Below, one piece after another: positions 17,816-25,424 of a stretch of 64,000 nt of DNA. A program made the position numbers and the translations under genes. The notes under the pieces were generated by a model. That model searched no databases, was not told the DNA's origin, and saw only the letters and a list, made by a program, of their open reading frames with translations. How positions within the stretch are numbered: the stretch's first letter is position 1; each line of letters starts with the position of its first letter. This DNA comes from an uncultured Alphaproteobacteria bacterium. GTDB lineage: Bacteria; Pseudomonadota; Alphaproteobacteria; RF32; CAG-239. The stretch is taken from positions 1 through 64,000 of the forward strand of contig CALYAY010000006.1 in NCBI GenBank assembly GCA_944393695.1, read 5' to 3'.

Positions 17816-18168
17816 ACTTAATATAGGTAATACAATATATTAAAATCAATAGTTGTTTTAATGCAAAATATATATTTTTTTAGTTGTATTTTGTTGAATT
17901 TAAAATAAATGATGATGAATCAAAGCATTAACATGAAAAAATGTTAAAAAAGAGTCCCCGGGGAGATCATAAGGAACCAAGCAGATGACATCGGCGTTGA
18001 GGCGGTGTCATTTTGTTTAGATTCCATTTCATTATTATAATAATAAATATAATTTTCAACTAAATTCTTAAATTCCTCAAAGTTTTGGCATGATGAGAAA
18101 TGAAATTCATTTTAGCAAAATATGTGAGCATTTCTCTTTGAATGTGTTATCGATATTATAATCCCCGA
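17816..18168. other. Intergenic region with a plus-strand terminator but no gene
   Basis: AT-rich DNA with a short GC-rich block CCCCGGGG (17956-17963) and a terminator hairpin (17985-18018). The bases GAAATGAAATTCATTTTAGCA near 18099 recur in similar form near 22329, after the decayed third leader copy. No coding frame of note. Confidence 0.5.
17985..18018 (+). terminator. Terminator-like hairpin of an unidentified transcript
   Basis: A 9-bp stem (ATGACATCG at 17985-17993 with CGGTGTCAT at 18003-18011, one G-T pair) is followed by TTTGTTT. No plus-strand gene ends here, so it may close a short non-coding RNA containing the CCCCGGGG block. Confidence 0.5.
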
Positions 18169-18562
18169 GAAAATGTCCCGACAAAAAAGTAGTGGACATT
18201 TTTGCGTTTTTTTACTATATTTTTTGATATGATGTGGAAGGGATTGTAAAAATCAGTTCACATTATTTTTTGAGTGAAAGAGTCATAGGAATATGGCTCT
18301 TTTTTGTTTTTAAATTCAACAATTCGGAGTTTTTTACAATGGATTTTTACACAAAATACAAATCGCCGCTCGGATATCAGACCGGTGAGGGTCAGATTGA
18401 TACCTATGGCGTTGACCACAGCGGTTTTTCAACCCGTGATGAATTGGAATATCAATTTGCCAGACAAAATAAGGAAAACCAACTCATCCGGAACTACAAC
18501 AATCAAGGGATAACGAAAAATTATCCGCAATACGGTACTAATTTTTGGGGCAATCCCGACAA
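18169..18562 (+). repeat. Mosaic segment A, copy 1 (leader plus N-terminal coding)
   Basis: Nearly identical to 21128-21522 over about 390 bases, and in part to 22246-22320. It contains two terminator-like hairpins: AAATGTCC/GGACATTT (18171-18178 with 18194-18201, followed by a T-rich run) and AAGAGTCAT/ATGGCTCTT (18278-18286 with 18293-18301, followed by TTTTTTG). The ribosome binding site CGGAG and the first ~70 codons of the lysozyme-like gene follow. Beyond 18562 the copies share nothing. Confidence 0.9.
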
Positions 18563-19403
18563 TAACTACAGCTTCGGCAGCTCGAATATTCATAACAATG
18601 TCGAAAATCTGAATAATAATCCGTTTGAGAATATGGTGAATAATACTTTAGGGAACAGTAACAATGTTTTTAATTCAAGCATAAACAACAATTCGATTTT
18701 TAGTCCGAACGATATGCAGAGTTTGAATTTGAATGCAAGTTCTGCTCTCTATCCTCAACAAAATTCGTTCAACACTTATTCTCAACCATATCAATTGGCT
18801 CAAAATTCTTTGCCGAATTCGGGGAGTGATGCTGCTTCAAGTAATATTGATTATTCTCTTTATGGAAATGATTTCAGTAAAGAATTTATCGATGAAATGG
18901 TTAAAGATAAAGAATTTAATCAAATTTTAAATGAATATATTATTCCTAATGAAGGTGGCTTATCTGATAAGCCAAATGATAGAGGAAAACTAACTAAGTT
19001 TGGTATTTCTAAAAATACATACCCAAATGAAGACATTTTAAATCTTACCAGAGAAAGAGCAAATGCTATTATTTATAGAGATTTTTATAAATGGAATGGA
19101 TTAAACAAATTACCATACCCTATTAGAGGTTTTGTTGTAGATTATGGTATGCCATCCAGTCCGCTTAACGCCATAAAAACTGTTCATAAGGTGCTAGGAC
19201 TTCATTCCAATGGAAATATTATTGGCTCTGTTACTATGGAAAAACTAAAAAATTTTTCACAACAAGACTATGAAAAATTCTTAGAACAATATAGGCAAAG
19301 TATGCTAGAGCACTACAATAATATTGTCAAAAATGCCCCGACACAAAAAGGAAACCTAAAAGGATGGCTAAACAGAGCTAATAGGGCTCATCTTGGAAAA
19401 TAA
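18339..19403 (+). CDS. GH108-like peptidoglycan hydrolase with conserved N-terminal adaptor
   Basis: 354 residues from ATG 18339 (GGAG at 18326-18329). No signal peptide. Residues 1-72 form a conserved N-terminal module (MDFYTKYKSPLGYQTG, 'YGVDHSGFSTRDELEYQF') also found at 21299. Residues 75-185 are a low-complexity Asn/Ser/Gln linker. Residues about 190-354 match the lysozyme fold of glycoside hydrolase family 108: catalytic-type Glu205 in 'NEGGLSDKPNDRG', then 'TKFGIS', 'RANAIIYRDFYKWNGL' and 'VVDYGMPSSPLNAIKTV'. Such enzymes cleave peptidoglycan. The convergent exported protein at 19441 is the likely partner. The layout (adaptor, linker, enzyme) resembles interbacterial effectors rather than a phage endolysin. 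Confidence 0.8.
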   Translation: MDFYTKYKSPLGYQTGEGQIDTYGVDHSGFSTRDELEYQFARQNKENQLIRNYNNQGITKNYPQYGTNFWGNPDNNYSFGSSNIHNNVENLNNNPFENMVNNTLGNSNNVFNSSINNNSIFSPNDMQSLNLNASSALYPQQNSFNTYSQPYQLAQNSLPNSGSDAASSNIDYSLYGNDFSKEFIDEMVKDKEFNQILNEYIIPNEGGLSDKPNDRGKLTKFGISKNTYPNEDILNLTRERANAIIYRDFYKWNGLNKLPYPIRGFVVDYGMPSSPLNAIKTVHKVLGLHSNGNIIGSVTMEKLKNFSQQDYEKFLEQYRQSMLEHYNNIVKNAPTQKGNLKGWLNRANRAHLGK

Positions 19404-19440
19404 CTTAGTTGGAGAGGTTGTTTTTTTTGCAACCTCTCTT

Positions 19441-19929
19441 TTATTTATAATTTTTAAGTTCTGGCAAATAAGATAACATTTTTTCTTTGCTACTATTTAT
19501 TAAACCCTGAATATAAGAATGTAATACCTTTAATATTTCCGGACGGCTATTTACTTCACATAAATTTCCGCCAGGCCATTCATATTTATTTAAACACGAT
19601 TGTATTGAATAAGCATCAGTTAGCGTTTGTTTGAATTGCTGATATACTTTGATATTGTTTTCAGGATAGACATACAAATTTTTTAATATTTTTTCAGTAA
19701 CATTATCATAGCAAAAAAATATTTCATCGTTTTGTGTTGAACAATCATTAAGTTCTTTTTGATATGCCAGAAGTAATTTATAATCATCAATAATCTCTTT
19801 TATTTTATCTTTGCTGCTCCAATCGCTTTGAGAATAAACTTTATCTATATCAATTCCATAATATGTTTCAGCATGAACATTAAAACTAAGCAACAATGTT
19901 ATTGCAAATATCAAGGCAACCTTTTTCAT
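19441..19929 (-). CDS. Exported partner protein 1 (candidate periplasmic immunity)
   Basis: 162 residues from ATG 19929, with AGGAG seven bases upstream. The signal peptide ends in VHA (about residue 20). Residues 21-55 (YYGIDIDKVYSQSDWSS, 'KEIIDDYKLLL') are identical to the paralogue at 21636. After that the two diverge abruptly but keep a cysteine pattern and the motif 'CLNKY-x-x-x-x-G-x-x-CE'. Helical throughout. Location in the periplasm, small size, hypervariable C-terminus and position next to peptidoglycan hydrolases suggest an immunity protein that blocks the neighbouring enzyme. It is convergent to the lysozyme gene and divergent from the transglycosylase gene. Confidence 0.65.
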   Translation of the reverse strand: MKKVALIFAITLLLSFNVHAETYYGIDIDKVYSQSDWSSKDKIKEIIDDYKLLLAYQKELNDCSTQNDEIFFCYDNVTEKILKNLYVYPENNIKVYQQFKQTLTDAYSIQSCLNKYEWPGGNLCEVNSRPEILKVLHSYIQGLINSSKEKMLSYLPELKNYK

Positions 19930-20053
19930 TCTCAAACTCCTAAGAATATATTATAATAATCATAATCTCAAAAATTGAAAATATGGTTAAAGCAAAATCA
20001 ATGACAATGAATGGTACAAATATAAGTGGAGAAGAACGTATTAAGGCTTTGAT
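19772..20053. repeat. Mosaic segment B, copy 1
   Basis: 282 bases almost identical to 21964-22245. It covers the 5' part of the exported partner gene (minus strand), the shared promoter region, and the first ~17-24 codons of the transglycosylase-like gene (plus strand). Both ends of the repeat are sharp and lie inside coding sequence. Confidence 0.9.
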
Positions 20054-20570
20054 AAATGGGCAACCTATAATTATTAATGTTGAGGATACAGATACCCCTC
20101 AAAAATCAAATGCCAATGAGCATCTTCATAATTGGGGAAAGGAATACGTTGACAAATATGGTAATTTGATTGAAAAATATGCTAAACAATATAATCTGGA
20201 TTCAAACATAGTAAAAGCTATATTATATGCAGAAAATGCTGATTTTCACAAATACGGATATAATAAGTTTTTTGATATAATTCATAAATCATCCAGTGTA
20301 TTGCCAATGAATATTCAAGGTAAAACTTGGGGAGATTTTCAAGGCAAACATTACGATGTTTATGATCCAGAGCAGAATATCGAACTGAGCGTTAGAGTTC
20401 TAAAAGCAATTTATGATGCCGTACCTGATAAAGATATTGCAAAAATTGCAACTTTATGGAATGGTACAGGAAAAAATTATATTAATGAATATGGTAACAA
20501 AGCTAAAGAGTATTATTTAAATCAATCGTGGAATACTCCATATGAAATGCCACAAATAGAAAATAAATAA
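19983..20570 (+). CDS. Lytic-transglycosylase-like protein with short conserved N-terminus
   Basis: Up to 195 residues. ATG 19983 is tentative: it is mutated to AAG in the B copy at 22176, so ATG 20001 or 20007 may be the real start; there is no clear ribosome binding site. No signal peptide. After a short N-terminus (MNGTNISGEERIKALINGQ) comes a lysozyme/transglycosylase-type domain from about residue 55: 'YAKQYNLDSNIVKAILYAEN' with a candidate catalytic Glu84, then 'WGDFQGKHYDVYDPEQNI' and 'VRVLKAIYDAV'. The G-L-M-Q motif of classical enzymes is replaced by 'MNIQGKTWG'. It lies 13 bases before a membrane-protein gene, probably its partner. Confidence 0.65.
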   Translation: MVKAKSMTMNGTNISGEERIKALINGQPIIINVEDTDTPQKSNANEHLHNWGKEYVDKYGNLIEKYAKQYNLDSNIVKAILYAENADFHKYGYNKFFDIIHKSSSVLPMNIQGKTWGDFQGKHYDVYDPEQNIELSVRVLKAIYDAVPDKDIAKIATLWNGTGKNYINEYGNKAKEYYLNQSWNTPYEMPQIENK

Positions 20571-20583
20571 AAGGTATATGCCA

Positions 20584-21108
20584 ATGAAGATAGTTGTAAA
20601 ATCAATTTTGTATTTGTTCTTAGAATTAGTTTTCTTTGTAGTTGTTTATTCATGGGGAAATATTCTTCTGGGACAAATCGGTGAGGCAGATGCTTGTATG
20701 ACGCCGGAATATGGCGAATTTGAGCTTGATTATCTTTCATTTGGTTGGAGCAACTATTTTCATTGGTTTTATTCTGCCGAGGGGCTTCCTTGTCGTTTTA
20801 GTGGCTTTGGTTTGTGCTGTGTTTACTTTTTCAGTTTGCCATTTTATACGCTATTAAAAATCTATGGTTCATTTAAACTACCAAAAACAATAACTTTGCC
20901 GTTTTCAATCGCGGAAATTGTATTTTATATGTTTGTTTATCTTGGGTTTCTATTTTATTATACCGATTTTATTATCAATCTCCAAAGTGTGCTGAATTTA
21001 GCCTTGGGAATTTTTCGGATTTTTTCACCATTAGTTATTTATATGTTTGTTCTGGTTTACCTATGTCGTGAAATGATATTAAACAAGCAGAAAAGTGCAA
21101 CTAAATGA
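20584..21108 (+). CDS. Four-helix membrane protein, candidate membrane immunity
   Basis: 174 residues. ATG 20584 has AAGG nine bases upstream; ATG 20578 is too close to it. Hydrophobic segments lie at about 5-27, 77-97, 113-133 and 142-162, with an extracytoplasmic loop between the first two holding acidic and aromatic residues and three cysteines. Starting 13 bases after the transglycosylase-like gene on the same strand, it is probably translated with it. It may protect the cell from that enzyme or help export it. No family was recognised. Confidence 0.55.
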   Translation: MKIVVKSILYLFLELVFFVVVYSWGNILLGQIGEADACMTPEYGEFELDYLSFGWSNYFHWFYSAEGLPCRFSGFGLCCVYFFSLPFYTLLKIYGSFKLPKTITLPFSIAEIVFYMFVYLGFLFYYTDFIINLQSVLNLALGIFRIFSPLVIYMFVLVYLCREMILNKQKSATK

Positions 21109-21127
21109 AAATAGCCAAATGTCCACG

Positions 21128-21522
21128 GAAAATGTCCCGACAAAAAAGTAGTGGACATTTTTGCGTTTTTTTACTATATTTTTTGATATGATGTGGAAGG
21201 GATTGTAAAAATCAGTTCACATTATTTTTTTGAGTGAAAGAGTCATAGAAATATGGCTCTTTTTTGTTTTTAAATTCAACAATTCGGAGTTTTTTATAAT
21301 GGATTTTTATACAAAATATAAATCCCCGCTCGGATATCAGACCGGTGAAAATCAGATTGATACTTATGGCGTTGACCACAGCGGCTTTTCAACCCGTGAC
21401 GAATTGGAATATCAATTTTCCAGACAAAATAAGGAAAACCAACTCATCCGGAACTACAACAATCAAGGGATAACGAAAAACTATCCGCAATACGGTACTA
21501 ATTTTTGGAATAACCCAAACAA
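21128..21522 (+). repeat. Mosaic segment A, copy 2
   Basis: Second copy of 18169-18562, with the same two hairpins (AAGAGTCAT at 21238-21246 with ATGGCTCTT at 21253-21261), the same ribosome binding site and the same N-terminal coding sequence, differing at scattered third positions and a few codons. Confidence 0.9.
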
Positions 21523-21538
21523 TAAAGGAACAAGATAA
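21299..21538 (+). pseudogene. Truncated copy of the N-terminal adaptor (79 aa)
   Basis: ATG 21299 with CGGAG upstream. Residues 1-68 match the N-terminal module of the gene at 18339, then the frame stops after 'NNPNNKGTR'. Past the stop, another frame up to about 21603 continues with protein-like residues (SGYGRFGTGWDNRTEGYH), so a frameshift or deletion has removed the enzyme domain. A terminator follows. It looks like an orphan cassette whose C-terminal domain was lost while the exported partner at 21636 was kept. Confidence 0.75.
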
Positions 21539-21609
21539 GCAACGAAGTGGATATGGAAGATTTGGTACGGGCTGGGATAATAGAACCGAAGGATACCATA
21601 TATCAAATT

Positions 21610-21634
21610 AAGGGGGATACATTTCCCCCTTTTC
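21610..21634. terminator. Bidirectional terminator between convergent genes
   Basis: AAGGGGG (21610-21616) pairs with CCCCCTT (21625-21631), with T-rich sequence on the plus strand side and A/T-rich sequence on the other. It separates the truncated adaptor gene from the exported partner gene. Confidence 0.7.
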
Positions 21635-21635
21635 T

Positions 21636-22121
21636 TTATTTATAATCTTTAATAAAACTAAATACGCTAATTTGCTTTTCAATTTGTGATAATAATGTTT
21701 CAATATACTGTTTTATAACTTCACGAACCTGAGCATTTTTTTCTTGTTCGCAAACAGTACCTGCCGGAATATTGTATTTATTTAAACAATAAGCAATTCC
21801 ATAAACTGTTAATGTCAATTTAACGTAATTTTGATAATCATTAATATTATTTTCATAGTTATAACGGTAAAAATGCAGCATGATATTTTGTGTGAGATTA
21901 TCTATACATTCAAATTGATTGCTATCTTCATGGCATTTATTTAAATCTTCTTTGAATTGAAGTAGTAATTTATAATCATCAATAATCTCTTTTATTTTAT
22001 CTTTGCTGCTCCAATCGCTTTGAGAATAAACTTTATCTATATCAATTCCATAATATGTTTCAGCATGAACTTTAAAACTAAGCAACAATGTTATTGCAAA
22101 TATCAAGGCAACCTTTTTCAT
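21636..22121 (-). CDS. Exported partner protein 2 (candidate periplasmic immunity)
   Basis: 161 residues from ATG 22121, same ribosome binding site as its paralogue at 19929. Signal peptide and residues 21-55 are the same as in partner protein 1 (one change in the signal peptide), then the sequences diverge sharply to about one third similar positions. Conserved afterwards are two cysteine pairs and 'CLNKY-x-x-P-A-G-x-x-CE'. This shift from identity to divergence at one codon points to recombination or strong diversifying selection on the C-terminal part, as expected for specificity-determining immunity proteins. Its cognate enzyme appears deleted. Confidence 0.65.
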   Translation of the reverse strand: MKKVALIFAITLLLSFKVHAETYYGIDIDKVYSQSDWSSKDKIKEIIDDYKLLLQFKEDLNKCHEDSNQFECIDNLTQNIMLHFYRYNYENNINDYQNYVKLTLTVYGIAYCLNKYNIPAGTVCEQEKNAQVREVIKQYIETLLSQIEKQISVFSFIKDYK

Positions 22122-22245
22122 TCTCAAACTCCTAAGAATATATTATAGTAATCATAATCTCAAAAATTGAAAATAAGGTTAAAGCAAAATCAATGACAAT
22201 GAATGGTACAAATATGAGTGGAGAAGAACGTATTAAGGCTTTGAT
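21964..22245. repeat. Mosaic segment B, copy 2
   Basis: Second copy of 19772-20053, same length (282 bases). It ends inside what was the N-terminal coding sequence of the transglycosylase-like gene and is joined directly to a third copy of segment A, leaving no enzyme gene. Confidence 0.9.
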
Positions 22246-22320
22246 GTGGAAGGGATTGTAAAAATCAGTTCACATTATTTTTTTGAGTGAAAGAGTCATA
22301 GAAATATGGTTCTTAAAAAG
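22246..22320 (+). repeat. Mosaic segment A, copy 3 (leader fragment)
   Basis: Matches the middle of the A leader (GTGGAAGGGATTGTAAAAAT and onwards) up to the second hairpin, whose right arm is mutated (ATGGTTCTT) and has lost the T-run. The following ATG at 22331 opens only a 13-codon frame. The region 22321-22460 carries no gene that I can support. Confidence 0.85.
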
Positions 22321-22461
22321 GAATATTAAAATGAAATTTATTTTAGCAATAATAACTTCTTTCAAACATTGATGATATCTACGATCCAAACATTTCAGTT
22401 CATCATTATACATATTAATAGAGCTCAAATCTTCAGATAAGATTGCTTATCCGTACAAAAA

Positions 22462-22488
22462 AAAAACGGGGGGTATTTCCCCGTTTTT
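22462..22488. terminator. Bidirectional terminator
   Basis: AAAAACGGGG (22462-22471) pairs with CCCCGTTTTT (22479-22488); A-run and T-run flank it. It ends the minus-strand lipoprotein gene and marks the edge of the mosaic region. Confidence 0.85.
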
Positions 22489-22497
22489 GTCAGTACA

Positions 22498-22980
22498 TCA
22501 AGGACATACAGCGGACAGCCGCATTTCAAACTGTTTGCTGTCGCCGTGTTGATTAATGATTGTTACCAGTGCTTTTTTGAAAACAGCGTAATTAATCTGC
22601 AAACGAATCTTCAGGCCGTCTACATCGTAGCTTTTATCCGTCTTCTCCCGAATATCAAATTTTTCCGTTGTTCCCCGTTGATAAACGCAGAAATAAGGAA
22701 ATTCTTCGGTGTAAAGCAGCAGATAACCAATCATCATTTTTACCGGACAATCAAGAGAGTTCCATAGAAAACAGTCATACTTTTTCAGGTAAAATTCTCC
22801 TTTTTCATAAGGGTTAACGAGGAATTTTTCTCCGCCATGTCGAACAGACTTCCAGCCTGAATAAGCTCCCGATTTTCCAAAACCTCCGGCGGCCGCAACC
22901 ATTAACGAACATCCGGACAGAACAACTCCCAGCAATGTCATCAGAATGACTGTGGTAAATTTTAACAAAATTGTTTTCAT
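22498..22980 (-). CDS. Predicted lipoprotein, unknown function
   Basis: 160 residues from ATG 22980; the longer frame to 23043 adds an implausible Ile/Asn-rich lead. A lipoprotein signal ends in LSGC (about residue 23). After a glycine-rich spacer (AAAGGFGKSG) come mixed strands with five cysteines (YDCF, LDCP, YFCV and a C-terminal Cys-Pro), probably forming disulfides in the periplasm. No family was recognised. Base composition is closer to the GC-richer region that follows than to the island before it. Confidence 0.65.
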   Translation of the reverse strand: MKTILLKFTTVILMTLLGVVLSGCSLMVAAAGGFGKSGAYSGWKSVRHGGEKFLVNPYEKGEFYLKKYDCFLWNSLDCPVKMMIGYLLLYTEEFPYFCVYQRGTTEKFDIREKTDKSYDVDGLKIRLQINYAVFKKALVTIINQHGDSKQFEMRLSAVCP

Positions 22981-23136
22981 AATGATTATAATATTAATAT
23001 TTATTCTGTTTTTAATATAGGGGAGCGGCCATTTATTGTCCATAAAGAAAGCAAATAATCCGCCGTTTTTTATATCCGGACTTGCCTTTTGCCCGGGCGG
23101 CTTTATAATACCCGGTAAACGGAGGAGAAGGCTCTT

Positions 23137-23445
23137 ATGAAACAGGTATTGGACGAAGATCTGGCTTATGAGATATTATCTGTTGTGGAAGAAGTGCCGG
23201 AGGGCAAAGTGGCCACTTACGGACAAATCGCGCGGCTTATCGGGCGGAGAAAAAATTCGCGCCTGGTCGGCAAAGTTTTGAGTCACGCACAATATTTCGG
23301 GGATTATCCGTGCCACCGAATTGTCAATCATTGCGGCAGGCTGGTTCCCGGATGGAAGGAACAGAAAAATTTGTTGCTAAAAGAAGGTGTTACGATGAAA
23401 AACGACACACATGTTAATTTGAAACTGCATTTGTGGAATTGCTAG
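23137..23445 (+). CDS. MGMT-family DNA-binding domain protein
   Basis: 102 residues, with GGAGGAGAAGG shortly before ATG 23137. The protein matches only the C-terminal DNA-binding domain of O6-alkylguanine-DNA alkyltransferases: 'VPEGKVATYGQIARLIG', then the active-site motif PCHR with Cys59. Alkyltransferase-like proteins of similar size have Trp in place of this Cys; here the cysteine is kept, so alkyl transfer is possible in principle. The usual 'HRVI-x-x-x-G' is present in the form 'HRIVNHCG'. Probably a repair protein that recognises alkylated guanine. The gene is single and ends just before an unrelated membrane protein. Confidence 0.85.
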   Translation: MKQVLDEDLAYEILSVVEEVPEGKVATYGQIARLIGRRKNSRLVGKVLSHAQYFGDYPCHRIVNHCGRLVPGWKEQKNLLLKEGVTMKNDTHVNLKLHLWNC

Positions 23446-23485
23446 CACATAAAAAGAAGCAAGAGTTTAATTTTGAACTTATATA

Positions 23486-23514
23486 TTGACAAAAACGACG
23501 ATATCCTTTATGGT
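23486..23514 (+). promoter_or_regulatory. Promoter for the membrane-anchored orphan
   Basis: -35 TTGACA (23486-23491) and -10 TATGGT (23509-23514) are 17 bases apart. A start of transcription near 23521 favours ATG 23558 as the start codon downstream, rather than TTG 23486 or ATG 23510. Confidence 0.6.
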
Positions 23515-23557
23515 TTTGTTGTTATTTTATTATTGTTTTACTAAAAAAATAAAAATT

Positions 23558-25297
23558 ATGGTTTATGTATTATTTTCGTTAGCTTTAGCGGTAATTTTCG
23601 CCGCAGTCAGTTTTAACAAAGTCCTTAAAAAGCGTTATGTATTATGGATAGCTTCCGGCTTTGTCTTTGTTTTTTGGACATTGATTAATTATTTTGCGAT
23701 GCCGGTATTGTCTCCCTGGGGATATAACGACTTGTGGTGGGAAGTTATCCTGACATTATGGGCGGCATGTCCTTTGGGATGTTTGAAAGATAATGATCCT
23801 GATGATCTTTTTTATTTTTGCAAATGGGACTGGCGCTGCTGGCTGGCAACAGCCGTTACAGCAGCCTTTTTGGGCGTAAGTCTGTATTCTTCACAGATAT
23901 TCAACAGCAAGGCATATAATCAGATGCTGAAGGTTCAAGAAGTGAAGTTTGATAATTTTTCTACCGATATCAACGTGATTCCGGTGGAAAAAATGTTGGT
24001 TGCCGATCAGAATATTGCCCAAAAGGTGGCGGAAGACAGGTTGGAAGAAGATCCGGGGCTGGGTTCTCGCTGTATTATCGGCCGTATGACCCTGCAAAAC
24101 CTTAACGGGTCTTTTACTATTGACGACGGTCGCAAGCTGTCTTTTGACAACGATCCGGTCTGGGTGGCGCCGTTGGAACATTCCGGCTTTTTCAAATGGT
24201 TGAGAAACGATGTGACGCCGGGATATATACTGGTTTATGCCAGCGATCCGACGAAAACTTTCCTGATTACTGAGGTGAACGGGAAACCGCTGAAACTTCG
24301 TTATCTGGAGAGCGCCTGCTTCAATGACGACATTGAGCGTCATATCCGCAATAACGGCTATGCCTCGCAGGGAGTGACTGAACACAATTTTGAGATTACG
24401 CCTGACGGGCAGCCTTACTGGGTGTTGTGCAACTACGGGCCGACTATCGGTTTCAGAGGATATGACTCCAAAGGAGTGGTGACCATCAATATTCAGAGCG
24501 GTGAGGTTTCGCAGTATTCCATTGAAGAAACGCCGGTCTGGGTTGACCATATTCAGCCGGAAGAATTTGTCTTCAAACAGGTTAACTGGTGGGGCAAATA
24601 TAAAAAAGGCTGGCTGAACAGCTTATTTGCCCGGGTTGACGTGCAACAACCGACACCGGGAATGGTTTTGGTCTATTCCGAGGGGCAAAGCTATTGGTAT
24701 ACGGGAATTCAATCTTCCGGCGGAGATTCCGCAACATCGGGATTTATGCTGATTAATGCCCGAACCAAGGAGGCCAGATATTACCGGGTTTCCGGCGTTA
24801 ATGAAGAAGAGGCCAAGCGAATCGCCGAGGATCAGAACTTTGCCAAAGCGGCCAACTATTCGGCTACGGCTCCGGTCTTGTATAATGTGCGCGGTATTCC
24901 GACATATTTCATGACCCTGACCGGCGAAAGCGGCAATATTACCGGATATGCCTTTGTGGCGGTTACCAACCGGCAAGCGGTCGGCGTGGGTTCTTCAAAG
25001 CGCAAAGCGGAAAGAGAATATCTGACGATGCTGCGCCGGACAATGAATGATACCGTTACGGGCGGTCCGGTTATGACTACGGTTAAAACGCTGACGATAA
25101 GAAACATCACTTTGGAAGGAAATGTTTATTATCTTCTGTTTGAGGAAATCTCCGGCAAAGAGTTTACCGGCACCACGGAATTTTTCCGTGAGCTCAAGTG
25201 GACAAAACCCGGGGATAAAGTTGAGGTTTCTTATGGTGACAACCTCAGTCCGGTGGTTCCGCTGGACAGTTTTGATAACTTGGATTTTAATATCTGA
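23558..25297 (+). CDS. Membrane-anchored protein with large extracytoplasmic domain, unknown
   Basis: 579 residues from ATG 23558 (chosen because of the promoter at 23486-23514; no good ribosome binding site is seen for any start). Hydrophobic segments lie at about 2-20, 28-48, 60-75 and 90-110, followed by some 470 residues of mixed alpha/beta sequence with several Trp/Tyr-rich strands (WWGKYKKGW, YSEGQSYWY). I do not recognise the family. Motif-like parts are 'TPGYILVYASDP' and 'TPGMVLVYSEGQ', which resemble each other and suggest an internal duplication. A very strong terminator follows. Confidence 0.65.
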   Translation: MVYVLFSLALAVIFAAVSFNKVLKKRYVLWIASGFVFVFWTLINYFAMPVLSPWGYNDLWWEVILTLWAACPLGCLKDNDPDDLFYFCKWDWRCWLATAVTAAFLGVSLYSSQIFNSKAYNQMLKVQEVKFDNFSTDINVIPVEKMLVADQNIAQKVAEDRLEEDPGLGSRCIIGRMTLQNLNGSFTIDDGRKLSFDNDPVWVAPLEHSGFFKWLRNDVTPGYILVYASDPTKTFLITEVNGKPLKLRYLESACFNDDIERHIRNNGYASQGVTEHNFEITPDGQPYWVLCNYGPTIGFRGYDSKGVVTINIQSGEVSQYSIEETPVWVDHIQPEEFVFKQVNWWGKYKKGWLNSLFARVDVQQPTPGMVLVYSEGQSYWYTGIQSSGGDSATSGFMLINARTKEARYYRVSGVNEEEAKRIAEDQNFAKAANYSATAPVLYNVRGIPTYFMTLTGESGNITGYAFVAVTNRQAVGVGSSKRKAEREYLTMLRRTMNDTVTGGPVMTTVKTLTIRNITLEGNVYYLLFEEISGKEFTGTTEFFRELKWTKPGDKVEVSYGDNLSPVVPLDSFDNLDFNI

Positions 25298-25344
25298 ACA
25301 TACTCCTGTTTCTCTTATCGGGAAACAGGGGGTGAATATTAAAA

Positions 25345-25390
25345 AAATAAAAGAACCGTTTTCTCCAAAAGGAAAACGGTTCTTTTATTT
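25345..25390. terminator. Strong, nearly symmetric terminator
   Basis: A perfect 19-bp stem (25345-25363 with 25372-25390) and an 8-base loop, with A-run on the left and T-run within the right arm. A smaller hairpin CCTGTTTC/GAAACAGG lies just before it (about 25308-25328). Confidence 0.95.
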
Positions 25391-25424
25391 CTTGCAATTC
25401 GGGATTTATTCTTTTATCATGGGC

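Noticed and set aside
18339..19403. Prophage endolysin explanation for the GH108 gene
   Set aside because: Not excluded, but there are no phage structural, holin or terminase genes nearby, and the duplicated N-terminal module with exported partner genes fits an effector cassette better.
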